Source of the DNA: a virus
Length of the DNA: 24,762 nucleotides
IMG/VR virus record: IMGVR_UViG_3300032323_001472
Location: 1 to 24,762 of that record
Strand: one strand, 5' to 3'
Positions 23,903 to 24,762 of this stretch are shown in pieces. Numbering within the stretch: position 1 is the first letter of the stretch; every line of letters begins with the position of its first letter. The notes under the pieces are model-generated. The model was not told the origin of the DNA, searched no databases, and saw only the letters and a list, made by a program, of their open reading frames with translations. The translations under genes were made by a program, and so were the position numbers.

Positions 23903-24658
23903 ATGAGTATTAACCTCGATGCAATCAAGAGTCGTTTGAACTCTTTGAAAAACACAAACAATCGCACATCAAACATTTGGAAACCCGATCCAGGTGAAAC
24001 CCAAATCCGTATTGCCCCTTATATCCACAACAGAGAAAATCCTTTCATCGAATTGTATTTCCATTACAATATCGGTAAACGTTCTATTCTTTCACCTGTA
24101 TCATTTGGTCGTCCTGATCCAATCGTTGAGTTTGCTGAGAAGTTGAAGCAAACTGGAGATAAAGAAGATTGGGTGATGGGTAGAAAACTCGAACCAAAAA
24201 TGAGAGTGTATGCACCTGTTATCATTCGTGGTCAAGAAAATGAAGGTGTTAAATTTTGGGGATTTGGTAAACAAGTCTATGAAGAACTACTTGCTTTCTT
24301 TGTTGATCCCGATTACGGCGATTTGTCTGATCCTAAATCCGGTCGTGATATTGTTGTTACAGTTAAGTCACCAGAAGAAGCTGGTAAAACTTATGCAGAA
24401 ACAACTATTCGTGTTAAACCAAAAGAAACCCCAATCACAGAATCTCAGGATGTTCTTGAAAAAATTAAGACACAACCACAGATTACTGAATTGTTTCCTG
24501 AGCCATCATATGATGATTTGAAAATTCAATTACAAACTTGGATGGGTACTTCGTCACAAGAAGAACCTGCTGCTGATTTGAATTACAAACAAGAAAAGAC
24601 CGAGAAACCCGCATCATCTGCTGATGATATTGGCGTTACATTTGATGACCTATTTTAA
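23903..24658 (+). CDS. gp32: Single-stranded DNA-binding protein (T4 gp32-like)
   Basis: A 251-residue protein that coats single-stranded DNA during replication, recombination and repair. It has the gp32 layout: a short N-terminal region (LNSLKNTNNRTSNIWKP) for cooperative contacts, an OB-fold core with IRIAPYIHNRENPFIELYFH, YAPVIIRGQENEGVKFWGFG and a DPDYGDLSDPKSGRDI loop typical of T4-like SSBs, and an acidic C-terminal tail ending DDIGVTFDDLF, the usual docking site for partner enzymes. It is shorter than T4 gp32 (301) and contains no cysteine, so the zinc-binding site of T4 gp32 is absent. Start ATG 23903 has TTTGGAG 9 bases upstream. The next gene follows 12 bases after the stop. The 177-base upstream gap holds a terminator and possible promoters. 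Confidence 0.9.
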   Translation: MSINLDAIKSRLNSLKNTNNRTSNIWKPDPGETQIRIAPYIHNRENPFIELYFHYNIGKRSILSPVSFGRPDPIVEFAEKLKQTGDKEDWVMGRKLEPKMRVYAPVIIRGQENEGVKFWGFGKQVYEELLAFFVDPDYGDLSDPKSGRDIVVTVKSPEEAGKTYAETTIRVKPKETPITESQDVLEKIKTQPQITELFPEPSYDDLKIQLQTWMGTSSQEEPAADLNYKQEKTEKPASSADDIGVTFDDLF

Positions 24659-24670
24659 TAAGGGTGTGTT

Positions 24671-24762
24671 ATGGCAAAATCAAAAAGTGATTTATCCGAT
24701 GAACTCGGTGGAGTCATTGCCGAAACTATAAACAAACAATTCAAAGCTCAAAACATTAAGAC
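24671..24762 (+). CDS. Start of downstream gene, possibly UvsX/RecA-like (3'-truncated)
   Basis: An ATG at 24671 with AAGGGTG 5 bases upstream begins a frame open to the window end, giving about 30 residues (DLSDELGGVIAETINKQFK within them). The helical start with Leu/Ile/Lys is compatible with the N-terminus of UvsX-like recombinases, which often follow gp32 in such phages and act with it in strand exchange. Thirty residues contain no Walker motif, so the identity is a guess from context; the existence of the gene is more certain. Confidence 0.6.
   Translation, partial: MAKSKSDLSDELGGVIAETINKQFKAQNIK

Overview
The window is a stretch of an AT-rich genome of a contractile-tailed (myovirus) phage in the broad T4-like group. 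All the credible genes lie on the + strand and are tightly packed. The main evidence is a tail sheath, a tail tube, a gp26-like baseplate protein, a long tape measure, a LysM/gp53-like wedge protein and a gp32-like ssDNA-binding protein, in an order typical of T4-related phages. No bacterial genes, tRNAs, insertion sequences or CRISPR arrays were seen. The host cannot be named from this sequence.

Layout. Positions 2-2523 hold the tail sheath (5' end cut off by the window edge) and the tail tube. Positions 2643-3723 hold a gp26-like protein and a small overlapping ORF, placed just before the tape measure as the frameshifted tail-assembly chaperones of many phages are. Positions 3787-7695 are the 1302-residue tape measure. 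Positions 7737-16250 are one enormous gene of 2837 codons. It carries 18 degenerate repeats in its first half and a C-terminal domain resembling tube-initiator baseplate proteins. Positions 16339-19467 hold a gp53-like LysM protein, a hub-like protein and an unrecognised small baseplate-region protein. Positions 19484-21137 hold a divergent family-A DNA polymerase-like protein and an unrecognised gene whose start is unclear. Positions 21177-23725 hold four short, tightly spaced genes. All four proteins begin with a basic/helical tag ending in [L/I]-x-E, the cleavage signal of T4-type prohead proteases, so they may be internal head proteins delivered with the DNA. Positions 23903-24762 return to DNA metabolism with gp32 and the first codons of a possible UvsX-like gene.

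Punctuation. Eight of the wider gaps between genes contain ATATTTATA or a one-base variant. This is the exact reverse complement of the T4 late promoter core TATAAATA, although the genes run the other way. In five of these gaps the motif follows or overlaps a clear hairpin terminator, giving a compact terminator-plus-promoter unit.

The most unusual items are the giant repeat protein, the putative capsid-targeted gene cluster (one member has a ParB/sulfiredoxin-like DGHHRW motif), the candidate frameshift at a seven-T run, and the PolA-like protein beside baseplate genes. All identifications come from reading the sequence by eye and from remembered family features. No database search was run.
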